Source: Rhinopithecus roxellana (taxonomy: Eukaryota; Chordata; Mammalia; Primates; Cercopithecidae). Taken from it: a stretch of 64,000 nt of DNA. The translations under genes and the position numbers were made by a program. Each line of letters opens with the position of its first letter. The stretch's first letter is position 1. The notes beneath the pieces are model-generated. The model had not been told where the DNA came from, ran no database searches, and saw nothing but the letters and a program-made list of their open reading frames with translations. Below, piece after piece: positions 48,551 to 60,086 of this stretch. The DNA lies in the NCBI RefSeq assembly GCF_007565055.1, contig NC_044552.1, forward strand, positions 151,521,859 to 151,585,858, read 5' to 3'.

Positions 48551-48575
48551 GGTTGGGTTGGGTTGGGTTGGGTTG
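48551..48575. repeat. (TTGGG)n pentanucleotide repeat
   Basis: Five exact ggttg units, 25 bp, about 390 bp after the ATP-lysine exon. G-rich on the sense strand but with G-runs of three separated by tt, so it can also form a G-quadruplex. Confidence 0.95.
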
Positions 48576-49810
48576 TTTTCCTTTGTTGACCCAGTGGCTG
48601 GACATGAGAAACACCGGTGTCTGCCCAGCTCCTCTGCACGCCCATCCTGCAAGGGAGGGATGAGCACTGAGTGCAGCATTAGAGTCAGGATGTGATCCAA
48701 CATCTCTGTTCCAGGCTAACAGTCATTGAGCCCATCACTAGCTGGGCACCTGTCATCTCCTATTCACTCCATTGGTGAGACAGGGAACCTCCCCCTGCCC
48801 TAAACAGAGCAAGATGATTGAACACACAGCGCCGGGCACTGGACAAATGAACTGACAGCAGCTTATTAGTTACATAAACTTGACCCCTGGGGAGGAGGGC
48901 ACCCCATGCCACACAGGGCCCCACGGGGGCTGCACTTAGGTGCCAAGACCATGAGAGACAGGCTTCCTAGGAACAGGAGGGTCACGTGGCCCTTGGTTTC
49001 TGCAGAAGGTGTGGCTGGCTTATTGGAATGATTCTGTGGGCTGGCAGGGAACTGAAGCCTTTTAGGGTGGGTGCTGGATAGGGGCAGCTGGTTCAGTTTA
49101 TGGGGAAACCAGCAGGGCAGGGAGCCTTTCTCTCTGGGCAGGGGCACACTTGGTAGAGCAGGGAGCTCAGGTGGAGGCCTTGGGGCCCCGTGAGGCTCGG
49201 AGATATCAAGGCAGCACTTGAATTATCAGGTCTGGCAACAGTGTCCGAGCAGTACAAATATGTCATTCTCTGCCTTCAAGTCACTTGCCGTCTAGCCGAG
49301 GAAATGAGATGTGTGTTGGGAAGGACCTGTCACCAACAATAAGGACAAAAAATGCATAGACCACATATGTACAGACTTTAAACCACTTAGGTATACAAAG
49401 GAGGAAAAGGACTCTTCCAAGTGAATTAGAAGGTCCGTGGGACTTAAGGAGAAATTTTCTGTAGGGGAGAGAAATCTGGTAGACATTTACCAACACAACC
49501 AATGGTAAGAAAATGCAGAAGTTGACCACTTTGGCTAGACCTGATTAGAATTGTCTGTGTGTTTGCGGGTGGGGAGGGGACTGTTATAAATACAGAGCCA
49601 GATCCAGGCCCCACTCCTGACCTATCGAATCATCATCTCTTAGAAACAAGGCCTAGATATATGACTTGTCAAACAAGATGTCCCAGTCATTCTTAGGTAC
49701 ACAAAAGTCTTAGGTGGGACATTCTAGTTTATTATAGGCACTTGAGTTTTTAGTTCAGTGTTATCAATTGTAACATAGTTTAACCCATGCTTTTTGGAGT
49801 GAACTTTTTT

Positions 49811-51579
49811 GTTATATACTTTAAGTTGAAATATACATGTACACAACCTGCAGGTTCGTTACATATGTATACATGTGCCATGTTGGTGTGCTGCACCCAT
49901 TAACTCGTCATTTACATTAGGTATATTTCCTAATGCAATCCCTCCCCGCTCCCCCACGCCATGACAGGCCCCAGTGTGTGATGTTCCCCGTCCTGTGTCC
50001 AAGTATTCTCATTGTTCAATTCCCACCTATAAGTGAGAACATGTGGTGTTTGGTTTTCTGTCCTTGTGATAGTTTGCTCAGAATGATGGTTTCCGGCTTC
50101 ATCCATGTCTGTACAAAGGAAATGAACTCATCCTTTTTTATGGCTGCATAGTATTCCATGGTGTGTATGTGCCACATTTTCTTAATCTAGTCTATCATTG
50201 ATGGACATTTGGATTGGTTCCAAGTCTTTGCTATTGTGAATAGTGCCACAATAAACATATGTATGCATGTGTCTTTATAGCAGCATGATTTATAATCCTT
50301 TGGGTATATACCCAGTAATGGGATGGCTGGGTCAAATGGTATTTCTAGTTCTAGATCCTTGAGGAATCACAGTACTGTCTTCCACAATGGTTAAACTAGT
50401 TTGCAGTCCCACCAACAGTGTAAAAGTGTTCCTATTTCTCCACATCCTCTCCAGCACCTGTTGTTTCCTGACTTTTCAATGATTGCCATTCTAACTGGTG
50501 TGAGATGGTATCTCATTGTGGTTTTGATTTGCATTTCTCTGACGGCCAGTGATGATGAGCATTTTTTCATGTGTTTGGCTGCATAAATGTCTTCTTTTGA
50601 GAAGTGTTTGTTCATATCCTTCACCCACTTTTTGATGGAGTTGTTTGATTTTTTCTTGGAAATTTGTTTAAGTTCTTTGTAGATTCTGGACATTAGCCCT
50701 TTGTCAGATGGGCAGATTTTAAAAATTTTCTCCCATTCTGTAGGTGGCCTGTTCACCCTGATGGTAGTTTCTTTTGCTGTGCAGAAGCTCTTTAGTTTAA
50801 TTAGATCCCATTTGTCAATTTTGGCTTTTGTTGCTGTTGCTTTTGGTGTTTTAGTCGTGAAGTCCTTGCCCATGCCTATGTCCTGAATGGTATTGCCTAG
50901 GTTTTCTTCTAGGGTTTTTATAGTTTTAGGTCTAACATTTAAGTCTTTAATCCATCTTGAATTAATTTTTGTATAAGGTGTAAGGAAGGGATCCAGTTTC
51001 AGCTTTCTACATATGGCTAGCCAGTTTTCCCAGCACCATTTATTAAATAAGGAATCCTTTCCCCATTTCTTGTTTTTGTCAGGTTTGTCAAAGATCAGAT
51101 GGTTGTAGATGTGTGGCATTATTTCTGAGGGCTCTGTTCTGTTCCATTGGTCTGTATGTCTGTTTTGGTGCCGGTACCATGCTTTTTTGGTTACTGTAGC
51201 CTTGTAGTATAGTTTGAAGTCAGATAGCATGATGCCTCCAGCTTTGTTCTTTTTGCTTAGGATTGTCTTGGCAATGCAGGCTCTTTTTTTGGTTCCATAT
51301 GAACTTTAAAGTAGTTTTTTCCAATTCTGTGAAGAAAGTCATTGATAGCTTGATGGGGATGGCACTGAATCTATAAATTACCTTGGACAGTATGGCCATT
51401 TTCATGATATTGATTCTTCCTATCCATGAGCATGGAATATTCTTCCATTTGTTTCTGTCCTCTTTTATTTCGTTGAGCAGTGGTTTGTAGTTCTCCTTAA
51501 AGAGGTCCTTCATATCCCTTGTAAGTTGGATTCGTAGGCATTTTATTCTCTTTGAAGCAATTGTGAATGGGAGTTCATA
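49811..51579 (-). mobile_element. 5'-truncated LINE-1 (L1P/L1PA-type), antisense
   Basis: A 1.77-kb L1 3' end. The 3' UTR at the left gives the reverse of the young-primate tail (acatatgtatacatgtgcca, tgctgcacccattaactcg), and ORF2 runs to the truncation at 51579. A 14-bp duplication, gagtgaactttttt, flanks it at 49797-49810 and 51580-51593, which makes this a single retrotransposition event. The remaining poly-A is only a few bases. Confidence 0.94.
50391..51579 (-). pseudogene. Defective L1 ORF2 C-terminal fragment
   Basis: Two overlapping antisense frames (50391-51230 and 51220 to the element end) encode the C-terminal third of L1 ORF2p. The main frame keeps the cysteine-rich motif as C-x3-C-x7-H-x4-C (RCWRGCGEIGTLLHCWWDC). 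It then stops early after KLV, where a taa replaces the expected Gln codon. A frameshift near 51220-51290 separates the two frames. The endonuclease and reverse-transcriptase domains are absent through truncation, so the copy cannot be autonomous. Confidence 0.85.
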
Positions 51580-51904
51580 GAGTGAACTTTTTTTTATTTT
51601 AGGTATAGCAATATTTCTAAAACTGTTTGTCATTTGAACATTATCAAATATTTCAAGATTCTCAAAAAACATTCAATAATTGTTCTGTGTTGATGAGAAA
51701 ATATACAGAAAACAAAGCAGGTTTTGACCTTGTAACCCTAACTTTTAATAAAATAATCTCTTCAGTTACAGTTACCTCTTCAAAATAGGAAGTTAAATTA
51801 GACATTTGTTAGTGCAGGATCATCTGAATGCCGACACAGTGAACTGTTCTTGCAGTTTCTCGAAAGGTTGACCAGAGATTACCATGCGACCTCACTGGTC
51901 CACT

Positions 51905-52450
51905 CCTAGGTCGTTCACCAAGAGAAATGAACACAGCTGTCTACACAGAAACTAGCACAGGAATGTTCATGGCAGCACCAGCCAATTCACAGTAGCCAAA
52001 AAAGAGAAAGAGCTCAAATGTCCACTATCTGGGAAATGGAAAAATAAAGTGTCTGTCTATTCAACGGAATTATATTGGACAATAGAAAGAAATAAAGTAC
52101 TGGTGCACGCGCCAACACGAGTGAAGCCTGGGAAGAGTGCGCTCAGCGAGAACAGCCAGACACCAACCTGCACAAGTTAAGATTCCACTCATGTGACAGT
52201 CCAGAAGAGGCAGACCCTAGAAACAGACAGTCGATGAGTGGCTTCCTAGGCTGGGGGGTGAGAGAGGTGGAAACTGAGTGCAGACAGGTCTGGAGCTGCC
52301 TTTGGGGTGATTAAAATGCTTTAAAACCCACTGTAGGGATGGTTGCACAACTCTGTGAATATCCTAAAAATCATTGAATTGTACACTTTAAATGGGCAAA
52401 TCTTATGGAATGTGAATTGTATCTCCAAAAAGCTGTTATTCTTAAAATGA
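51905..52450 (+). mobile_element. Old L1M LINE-1 3' end, sense
   Basis: Landmarks of the ORF2 end and 3' UTR of older L1s: ttcatggcagcaccagccaa, cagtagccaaaaaagag, gattccactcatgtgacag, gtggaaactgagtgc and ttgaattgtacactttaaat. Many indels. Confidence 0.8.
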
Positions 52451-53322
52451 ACAGCTGCTGGATAATATAGTCCTTTCCTAAAACCCACTCTTTCATCTTC
52501 GAGGCATTGAGATTTGCTCTCAAACACAGATGAGGCATCTTTCTGTGGTTTAAGACAAAGACAGGTGGACGCGGGAAGCTCTCCAGCCTGTCCTTGGCCA
52601 CACACTGTCCTACTGTCCATCAGCCGGTTCCATGTTCACCTCTCCAGGGCACCAGGAGTGACCCAGAAGAGCTTCTTTTCTCCTTCAAGCGTAATGGTTC
52701 CTTCTTTCCCTTCAAAGTTGGTCTCCCCCTCTCCCGCCACTGAAGGAAAGGGAGGCAGAGTGGGAGTGTGGCTGGAATCTGTGCCTGCTCACCCTGCTCT
52801 GTAGGAATGCAGTGGAATGGAGGAGTGGGAAGGTGCTCTCTGTTTAAGTCATCGCTAAGCCTGGACTCCATCAGGGCTGACCTTGACCTCTTAGCTCAAG
52901 TGCAGAACTCTCCATCTCAACGACTTCACTCTCCTTGATGCAATTGTTCACGGCTGTTTATAATCCAATTCACGGTGTCCTTGAGAAACGGCTCATTATC
53001 CACAGTTACATGAAATAGACTTGATATAAAACTGTGTGTACAGAATGATCATGGTATTGTTAAATATAAGAGTGACGAGCAGTAGTGAAGTGTGTGCACA
53101 CACGAGATGGACATTGTGCCAGGAGCAAACATGCCAAAGTGAAGGCCTGACTTACAGGATTGGGGCTAGCTGTCGTCTTCTTCCCTATACTCTATTACTG
53201 CCAGTTTTCAACAGAAATAAAATATATCTAACTTTTTGTAATATAAAGTTATTTTTAAAATATTTTGGAACAATATGCTTGAGTAGCTAAAATTATTTTT
53301 ATACTATGAAAATGAGCCATGT

Positions 53323-53620
53323 GGCTGGGTGTGGTGGTCACACCTGTAATCCCAGTGCTTTAGGGGGCAGAGGTGGGAAGATTGCTTGAACCCAGGAGTT
53401 CAAGACTTAGGCAACATGTTAAGACCCCATCTCTACCAAAAATTTAAAAAGTCAAAAAATTAACTGGGTATGGTGGCGCACACCTGTAGTCCCAGCTACT
53501 TGGGAGGCTGAGGTAGAGGATTGCTTAAGCCCAAGAGTTCAAGGCTTCAGTGAGCTGTGACTGTGCCACTGCACTCCAGCCTGGGTGACAGAGCAAGACC
53601 CTGTCAAAAAAAAAAAAAAA
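53323..53620 (+). mobile_element. Alu SINE (AluJ-type), sense
   Basis: From ggctgggtgtggtggtcac to an A17 tail. Contains several small deletions (aagacttaggcaacatg lacks the agcctgg part). The short agccat at 53315-53320 and 53621-53626 may be the target duplication. Confidence 0.92.
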
Positions 53621-53879
53621 AGCCATACAAACATAGAAGAATAGAAACATTTCTGTTTCCTTGTGCTCCTTAAAAGTCAGCTTTAAAACTAATCATTGTT
53701 TTACATCTTACACTGTTTCAGCTTTCCGTAGTGATCCATCACTAAAAAATAGATTTTTTTCCCAAAAATGTCATTGGAATTTATTTTCTGAAGAGAAAAA
53801 TAGAAAAGCTTTGCAAATAGTACTTTGCATACTTCAAAGTAGGTTAGGTCCCTGGATCTAACCGTGATGCAGCAGAGTT

Positions 53880-54030
53880 ATGTGGAGAGGAGGCCTGGCA
53901 CTAACTGGCCTGGGCAAGGAAACCTCCTGGCCCAAAACCTTACATTCCTGTTTCTTCCTCATCTGTGAAAGAAGAGAGTTGACACAAAGGGACCTCCAAG
54001 TTTGTCTCAGCTCTAACACCTCAGCGTTCC
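53880..54030 (+). repeat. MIR SINE relic
   Basis: The ctgggcaaggaaacctcctg, cctgtttcttcctcatctg and ctccaagtttgtctcagctc phrases follow the MIR core order. Diverged. Confidence 0.55.
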
Positions 54031-54553
54031 ATTAGCTCAAATTGTTCAACTATCTCCTAACCTGTTCTCCACCCTCATAATATCCCTGGTTTGTGAGATC
54101 GTTAATCATCCTGAGGAACGTCAAGGAGAGAGAAGGAACGCGTGGTAACAGCTGCAGGGATGCTCTCCACGTGCTGACAGCAAAGCAGTGAAAGCCCAGT
54201 CGGCCGTCTGGGGAAGATGCCAGGCACGTGAATAGTCAAATGTTTTGAAAAAGAAAAATGAAAGGGGGTGGGAGACCTGCAGAAGTCGTTTTGAAACTCC
54301 AGCTCGTTTCTCCAAACCGGGGCTGATCGTCCTGTGCCTGGAGGTGAGGGTTGTCTGTGGGATTCCTTCCAGCTCACTTCAGAGGATAATGGCTTCTGAC
54401 AGCTCCATTTGATTTTCAAACAAGTTTGGAGCGTTGGACACGTGCCTCCTTCCTTTACAGAGGTGGCGGGTCATTTCTGAGGGAAGTCCTCTGCTCAGCT
54501 GCTGAGGGGGCCACGCTGCTGGGGTGCGCTCGCAACCTTGCTCCTCTCCCTGT

Positions 54554-54595
54554 GACCCAGTGGTGCTGCCTGTCGACCCAGTGGTGCTGCCTGTC
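54554..54595. repeat. Two-copy 21-bp perfect tandem duplication
   Basis: gacccagtggtgctgcctgt plus c occurs at 54554-54574 and 54575-54595, without a difference. Confidence 0.95.
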
Positions 54596-54610
54596 GCCCC
54601 AGTACTTAAG

Positions 54611-54646
54611 GACGCCTTCAATGTGCTCGACGCCTTCAATGTGCTC
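54611..54646. repeat. Two-copy 18-bp perfect tandem duplication
   Basis: gacgccttcaatgtgctc occurs at 54611-54628 and 54629-54646, followed by a decayed partial third copy (gacacctttaactt). It starts only 15 bp after the 21-bp duplication at 54554-54595. Confidence 0.95.
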
Positions 54647-55074
54647 GACACCTTTAACTTGACAAAGCTTCCCCATTCGTGACTCATCATGGGGTTATTA
54701 CAGGTAAAAATTCTATATAATGCATTCCACATAAAATGAATTCCAAAGGGTAATATCCCCACTTCGTATTGTAAGGGAACTTGATTTAAAGGAATGTATT
54801 GCAAAGAAATGTATTCCCAACCGTGAAACCAAGAATGAACCAAGCCTCATCTTCATCAAACAGGGATGATCACACATCTTAAGAGACGGGCTGTATTGTA
54901 TGGAGCAGTAGTTATCGTCAGCTGCAAGCTGGAATGGCCTGGGGACTTTCACAAGATTTATTTTATAAATCTCCCTCTGGGGGACTGTCAGTTAGTTGGT
55001 CTGAGCATGAGAATTCATGAAAGCTGCCTCCACTGATGTTGCCAGAGTGCTGCCAACATGGAGAATCCCTGATA

Positions 55075-55230
55075 CAGGGGCCAGGAACACCAAGTCCAGA
55101 CCCTGGAGCCGAGTCCAGCTCTAACCCCGCGAGCTGTGCCATCTTGGGGCACCTCTCCTGGCCTCAGTGTCCCCCTGCTGAAAGTGGGATAGGATGTATT
55201 AATAGATACTACCTGGCCCACATCATTGCC
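55075..55230 (+). repeat. MIR SINE relic
   Basis: The agtccagctctaacc, gagctgtgccatcttggggc and ctggcctcagtgtccccctg phrases follow the MIR order (cggctctgcc, agctgtgtgaccttggg, gcctcagtttcc). Confidence 0.65.
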
Positions 55231-55499
55231 CATGTGAGGCTCCCCCTCGTTAGAGTGTGCGGAGTGCTGCCAGCTCAAGCAGAGTCTCGGGAAGTGTAAG
55301 CTGTGTTCACCTTCGGCCCTTTTCTCCACGAGGACTGCTTGGCTTTGGACCTGTGTTAGGACTTTCCTGGTTGAGGTTTTGTTTAGATCTGCTGAGTAGG
55401 GATGTGGGGAGGAAGTTAGATGCCACCTGGTTAGAAAGAGTGATGTCTTGGTTCAGCTGTAATGCCTCCAGTTACAATATGAAAGGCCTGTGATCACGT

Positions 55500-57816
55500 T
55501 CATGACTAGAGGTGGCCGGTGCCTGCCTGGAGAACACAGACGCACCCTTCTGCCAGAGGACTCGCTGTGCGGAATTCCCTCGTCTTGGTGGGCGCTCTCT
55601 GCAGTGTGGAATGAGCTGCTCGCGTGAAATATTTCTCGGTAATGATGACCTTTCTGATAGGACTGTACCTGGGTTTTCATGCCTAAGTAGTTTTCAAGCA
55701 TTTTTCCCTGCAAGTCAACTTTCTCAGCCTAGAGGAGATATGTGTTCCCTTCCTGGAAAGAAATAAGCTGTGTTCAGTTGTTTGTAAAGGAGAAAATGAA
55801 ATCATTCCAGCAGGATCTCTCTTAAGCAAGGCAAGTCACTGATGGTTATGCTGGTGTCGTGTGTTTTTGGGGACTGTGTGGTGGGTCACTCTTGTGGCAC
55901 CCACGGCAGCCAGGAGATGCTGGAATGGGCCCAGGCAGCACAGTCCGAGCTCAGCGACATGTCAAAGCCCCCTCTGTCCTTCCTGCAAGCAGTGGAGCAT
56001 GCCCTGTAAGACGGGATCACTGCAGAGGCACTGGGAATGCAGAGATGTATGTAGTGACCCGCATAGACAGGTATCAATGACAGCATCTTGAAATAGAACC
56101 TCCTCAGAGTTAGCCTGCCTGGCTCCAAACCCCAGAATGTTATTTTCAGCACCTCTTTATTTGTTTTCCATGCCGAGATGCTTCGTTAGAAGGCACTGAG
56201 TCACTCAGAAACTCAGCTCCAATCAATCTGGTAGCTTGAACAGATTGTATTTCCATAATATGCTAATTCATTTATGTCATTTGATTTCCATTTGGATGAT
56301 TTCAGATTCCCAGGGGAGAAAAAAGTAAGGAAAATTCTAAGCACGATTTTGCCCTCTCTTAAGAGGGGAGGACTGGTATTGTTATTCTATTTTTATAAAT
56401 CATCGTCTTTATTTACGAATGATGAAAGTAAGGCACAAAGCAGCAAAGCTACTCAAAAGCATATTGTTTGGAGGTGGTGAAGGTCAGAATTCTGTGCTTG
56501 TCCCAAGATAACTCCCTGGGTCCCCAGGCGTCCCTGGGCGAGCTCCATCCTCACCAGATGACAGACTCCCTGCGTTTCTCCAGCAAGAGTTACACCCCTG
56601 CTCATTGTACTTGAGGTGTTTACTCCTCCAGGGATTCATTTCCCATTTAATTGCCTAAGATGACAAACAAAATGAAAATGTCTGCTCCTTAAGTCATCTT
56701 TGACTTCTGTCTTTCTCAAGCCCTTTGTAAGATACGATCTCACTCTGTCTCTTGCGTTTCAGATAAACATCACCCTTACCTAACAGGCATCTGATTTATT
56801 ACAGATATACCTGCCTCTGTATGGTGGAGTCCTCTATGTGTTTATTACCAGAGTTGCATTTCTTCTATTATAGATATTCAAAAAGGAGGAAATAGATTTT
56901 TTTCATGACTTGTCATCTTTAATACCTGTGCAATGTAAGCACTTAAGAGTAATGGGCTTAAGATTTTTCTGCACAAAGATTCTCTATTAAGGAAGTCAGC
57001 TAAGTAACCATATCAGTCTTTTTAAAAATGCTTCAGTGTAGAAGAATAAAAAGACACCTCTTGGGGAGTCATGTCCATTCTGGTCATCAGTGTGGTTAAC
57101 TTTTCTTATTATTATTTACAGTTTTCTTCTCTTCCTTTATTTGTGGACTAATTAACTATAAAAAGTTTGCCCCCCCCAAAGTTTAGCAACACAGTGGCTC
57201 ATGGAAGCCCTTTTTTTTAAACTTTGAATTAAACCTTTGAAAGCTAAAAGATATCGTGGGAAGAAGGACTTTTATTCTGCATCTGGAAGACTGCTCGGGA
57301 TATAATTTCAGGTTCAATAGCCTTTTTGTGGGTAAAGAAAGGAAGTCTCAGGCAATGGCTACCCAGTGGGGGAGAATGAGCTTAGCACAGCCCACACTCT
57401 CTAGTGCTGGTAAGTCTCAGGCTAGAGTGTGTCTGTCAGCTCAGTCTTCAAAATCCCTCCAGTTGTGCTGCATCAAACACAAAGCGTCATCGAGCCTCTG
57501 ACTGCCAGGCCTTCAGATCACCAAGGCCGTCTGCACGTGCTCAGCCCCCCGCGGAGGTGTGTGCAGAAGCCAAGGTCCCGTGGGCTTGTGGCTGCAGAGT
57601 AATTGGCACTGCACGGTCAATGCGGCATCCAGTACGTCCCCCTAAGTGGGGGGTTTCCTAAGGTGGTGGTTTCCTAAGGTGCATTTACACAGCCACTTCT
57701 CATCTTCACAGTGGCTGACAGAATTGCATTTAATTTAATGTTATCTTAACCTTAATTTTCTTTTGTAATATCACCTAGATAGAACAGAACAGAATGCTAT
57801 AATATGATACGATATG
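55500..57816. other. Intronic sequence with no clear feature
   Basis: Mostly AT-rich unique intron. A possible MIR relic on the - strand lies at about 56370-56510 (gatgaaagtaaggcacaaag). No gene or conserved RNA is recognised. Confidence 0.45.
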
Positions 57817-58167
57817 TGTCTTAGTTCATTCAGGCTGATATCACAGAACATCATAGATTGGGTGGCTTCTAAACAACAGAAATTTTTTCTCACAGTTCTG
57901 TTGCAAGTCCAAGATCCAGGCTATGTCAGATTTTGTGCCTGGTGAGGGCTGCTGCCTGGTTCATAGCCATCTTCTGGCTGTGTCCTCCCTTGACAGAAGG
58001 CATGAATGAGCTCTCTGGGGTCTCATTCCTAAGGGTACTAATCCCATGCATGAGGGCTCCACCGTTCTGACCTAATCGCCTCCCAGAGGCCCCGCCTAAA
58101 ACCATCACACTAGGGGTTAGGTTTCAACATATGAATTTAGTGGGGTGAACATGCACAGTCTATAGCA
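57817..58167 (-). repeat. MLT1-type LTR
   Basis: 351 bp starting tgtcttagttcattcaggc and ending agtctatagca. It carries MLT1 landmarks such as gattgggtggcttctaaac, gtgcctggtgagggctg and aggggttaggtttcaacata, as the reverse complement. Confidence 0.8.
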
Positions 58168-59416
58168 TTGCACCCCAGTCCCTAAAATTCATGTCTTTCC
58201 CACATTCATCCCGTCTCCGTAGCCTCTGCTTCATTCCCACATCAACTCAAGTCTAAAGCCCAACATCTCATCCAAATCATATGGTTTCCTCTGACCCCCA
58301 ATGTCAGTATCTCTACGATCTCTCTGTATTAGTGGGATCCAAGGTACAATTCATCCTGACTTAAATTACCCTCCAGCTGTGAGCCTATGAAACCACACAA
58401 GCTCTGTGTATCAAAACTCCAGTGGTGGGACCAGCATAAGACAGACATTTCCTTTCCAAAAGGAGAAATAGGAAAGAAGAAAGGAGGAACAGGTCCCAAG
58501 TGAGTCTAAAACCCAACAGGGAAAATAACATGGAACCTCAAGGCTCCAGAATAATCCTCTTTGACTAGATACTGTGCCCTCCAGACCCACTGGAGCAGGG
58601 GTCCTGCCTTTCAGATATACCGAGTTGGCGGTCCTGCCCCAGAGCTTTGCAGTGCAGAGGTCAGCTCTACAAGTCCCCGGCCCCATGGCTTTGGGTGGCC
58701 CCCCCAACAGCTTTGGGTGACCCCATCCAGTATGGCTGGATGGCCCCACAGTGGTTCTGTGCCTGGACCCCAGCCTTTGAAATTTAGGTAGGGACAGCCA
58801 CACCCCCAAGGCTTCTGCACTCCTCATGGTGGGGAAGAGAGAACCACACAGTCACTGCCAGCCTTTGCCACCTGCTCCCTGCAGAGGGCAATTGCTGGGG
58901 CTCACAGGGCACCAGAGTCTGCCCAAAGCAGAGCTGCACCCGAGGCAGCCAGGGACAGCAGCACTGGAGGGTGGGGAGCCCATGATGTGAGGCAGTGCCC
59001 TTGCAGTCCCAGGCACCGATGGCCCCTACTTTTAAATCATTCTACCCTGGGACTCTTGTGCTGGCCTGACACGGGTGGGCAGCGCTAATGCTGTCTGAGT
59101 TGGCTGCAGGGTCATGTTTCTGTTGCCTCGGAGAATTGCTGCTGGCTTCTGTGGAGATGGCTGGTCCATACTGACTTCCTATCAACATTCAGGATTCCTT
59201 AGTTATTCCCTAAGAAGATGTAAGCCTTCTCTACAGCTCTCCTTTTCTTTCTGAGTCCTCACCAGAATCGCATTGAAAGGTCTGTTCATGGCAACATAGG
59301 CCTTTTCTAGCTGCATCTCAGAACTCTTCCAGCCTCTACCCATTACCCAGTTCCAAAGCTGCTTCCACATTCTTAGGTTTTATTATAGCAGCATCCTATT
59401 TCTGGGTACCAAATTC
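58168..59416 (-). mobile_element. MaLR-like internal sequence
   Basis: About 1.25 kb. Near the right end, cattacccagttccaaagct followed by gcttccacattcttagg has the same order as the THE1 interior at 3520-3560 (acccagttccaaagtcactt). That identifies a gag-region relic of the MaLR type. Frames are broken. Confidence 0.65.
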
Positions 59417-60081
59417 TGTATTATTCAGGATTTTCCAGAGTAACAGAACCAACAGGATGGATATACATTTCTTAGTGGAAGATTTATTGCAGGAATCAGC
59501 TCACATGGGTATGAAGGCCTAAAAGCCCCAGGAGCTTCTGTCTGCAAGCTAGAGAACCAGGAAGGCTGGGGTGTCATTCAGTTCAAATCCAAAGGCCTGA
59601 GAACCAGGAGAGCTGGTGATGTAAGTTCCAGTCTGAATTCGAAGTCCTGAGAACCAGGCGAGCTGGTGGTATAAGTTCCAGTCTGAATTCGAAGTCCTGA
59701 GAACCCGGAGAGCTGGTGGTGTAAGTTCCAGTAAGTTCCAGTCTGAATTTGAAGTCCTGAGAACTTGGTGGGGGGAGAGGAGAACAATGGTTTAAGTCTC
59801 AGCCCAAGAACCAGGCATTGATATCCAAGGGCTGGAAAACATGAATGTCCCAGTTCAACAGGGAGCAGATTCCTCTCCCACTGCTTTTTTGTTCTATTCA
59901 GGCCCTCAGTAGACTGGATGGTGCCTGCCCATATAGGGGAGGGTGATCTTTACTCAGTCCACCAATTCAAATGCTGATATCTTCCAGAAACGCCCTCACA
60001 GACACACCCAGGAATCATGTATCACCCGGTCTCTGGGCATCTCTTAGCCCAGTCAAGTTGACACTAAAACTGACCACCACA
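59417..60081 (-). repeat. MLT2-type (ERVL) LTR
   Basis: About 665 bp from tgtattattcaggattttcc to actgaccaccaca. On the - strand it opens tgtggtggtcagttttagtg and runs tcaacttgactgggctaag, the same start as the solitary MLT2-type LTR at 21139. Contains a small minisatellite (59601-59770). Confidence 0.8.
59601..59770. repeat. 50-bp minisatellite inside the MLT2-type LTR
   Basis: Units start gaaccaggagagctggtg at 59601, 59651, 59701 and partly 59761. The spacing is exactly 50 bp twice, then 60 bp because the 10-mer gtaagttcca is itself doubled at 59721-59740. Slight differences between units show some age. Confidence 0.9.
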
Positions 60082-60086
60082 ATATG

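Larger units (their letters stand above)
57817..60081 (-). mobile_element. LTR retroelement with unlike LTRs (MLT1-type left, MLT2-type right), antisense
   Basis: A 2.27-kb block has an MLT1-type LTR (57817-58167), a MaLR-like interior (58168-59416), then an MLT2-type LTR (59417-60081). The interior's right end carries the tggtacc primer-binding-like motif (ggtaccaaattc on +) immediately inside the right LTR. Both outer flanks read atatg (57812-57816 and 60082-60086), the 5-bp duplication expected for one insertion of MaLR/ERVL type. A normal insertion should have matching LTRs, so this is anomalous; see the finding. Confidence 0.7.

Noticed and set aside
48551..48575. Interstitial telomere sequence
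   Set aside because: The unit is TTGGG, not the vertebrate TTAGGG, and there are only five units.
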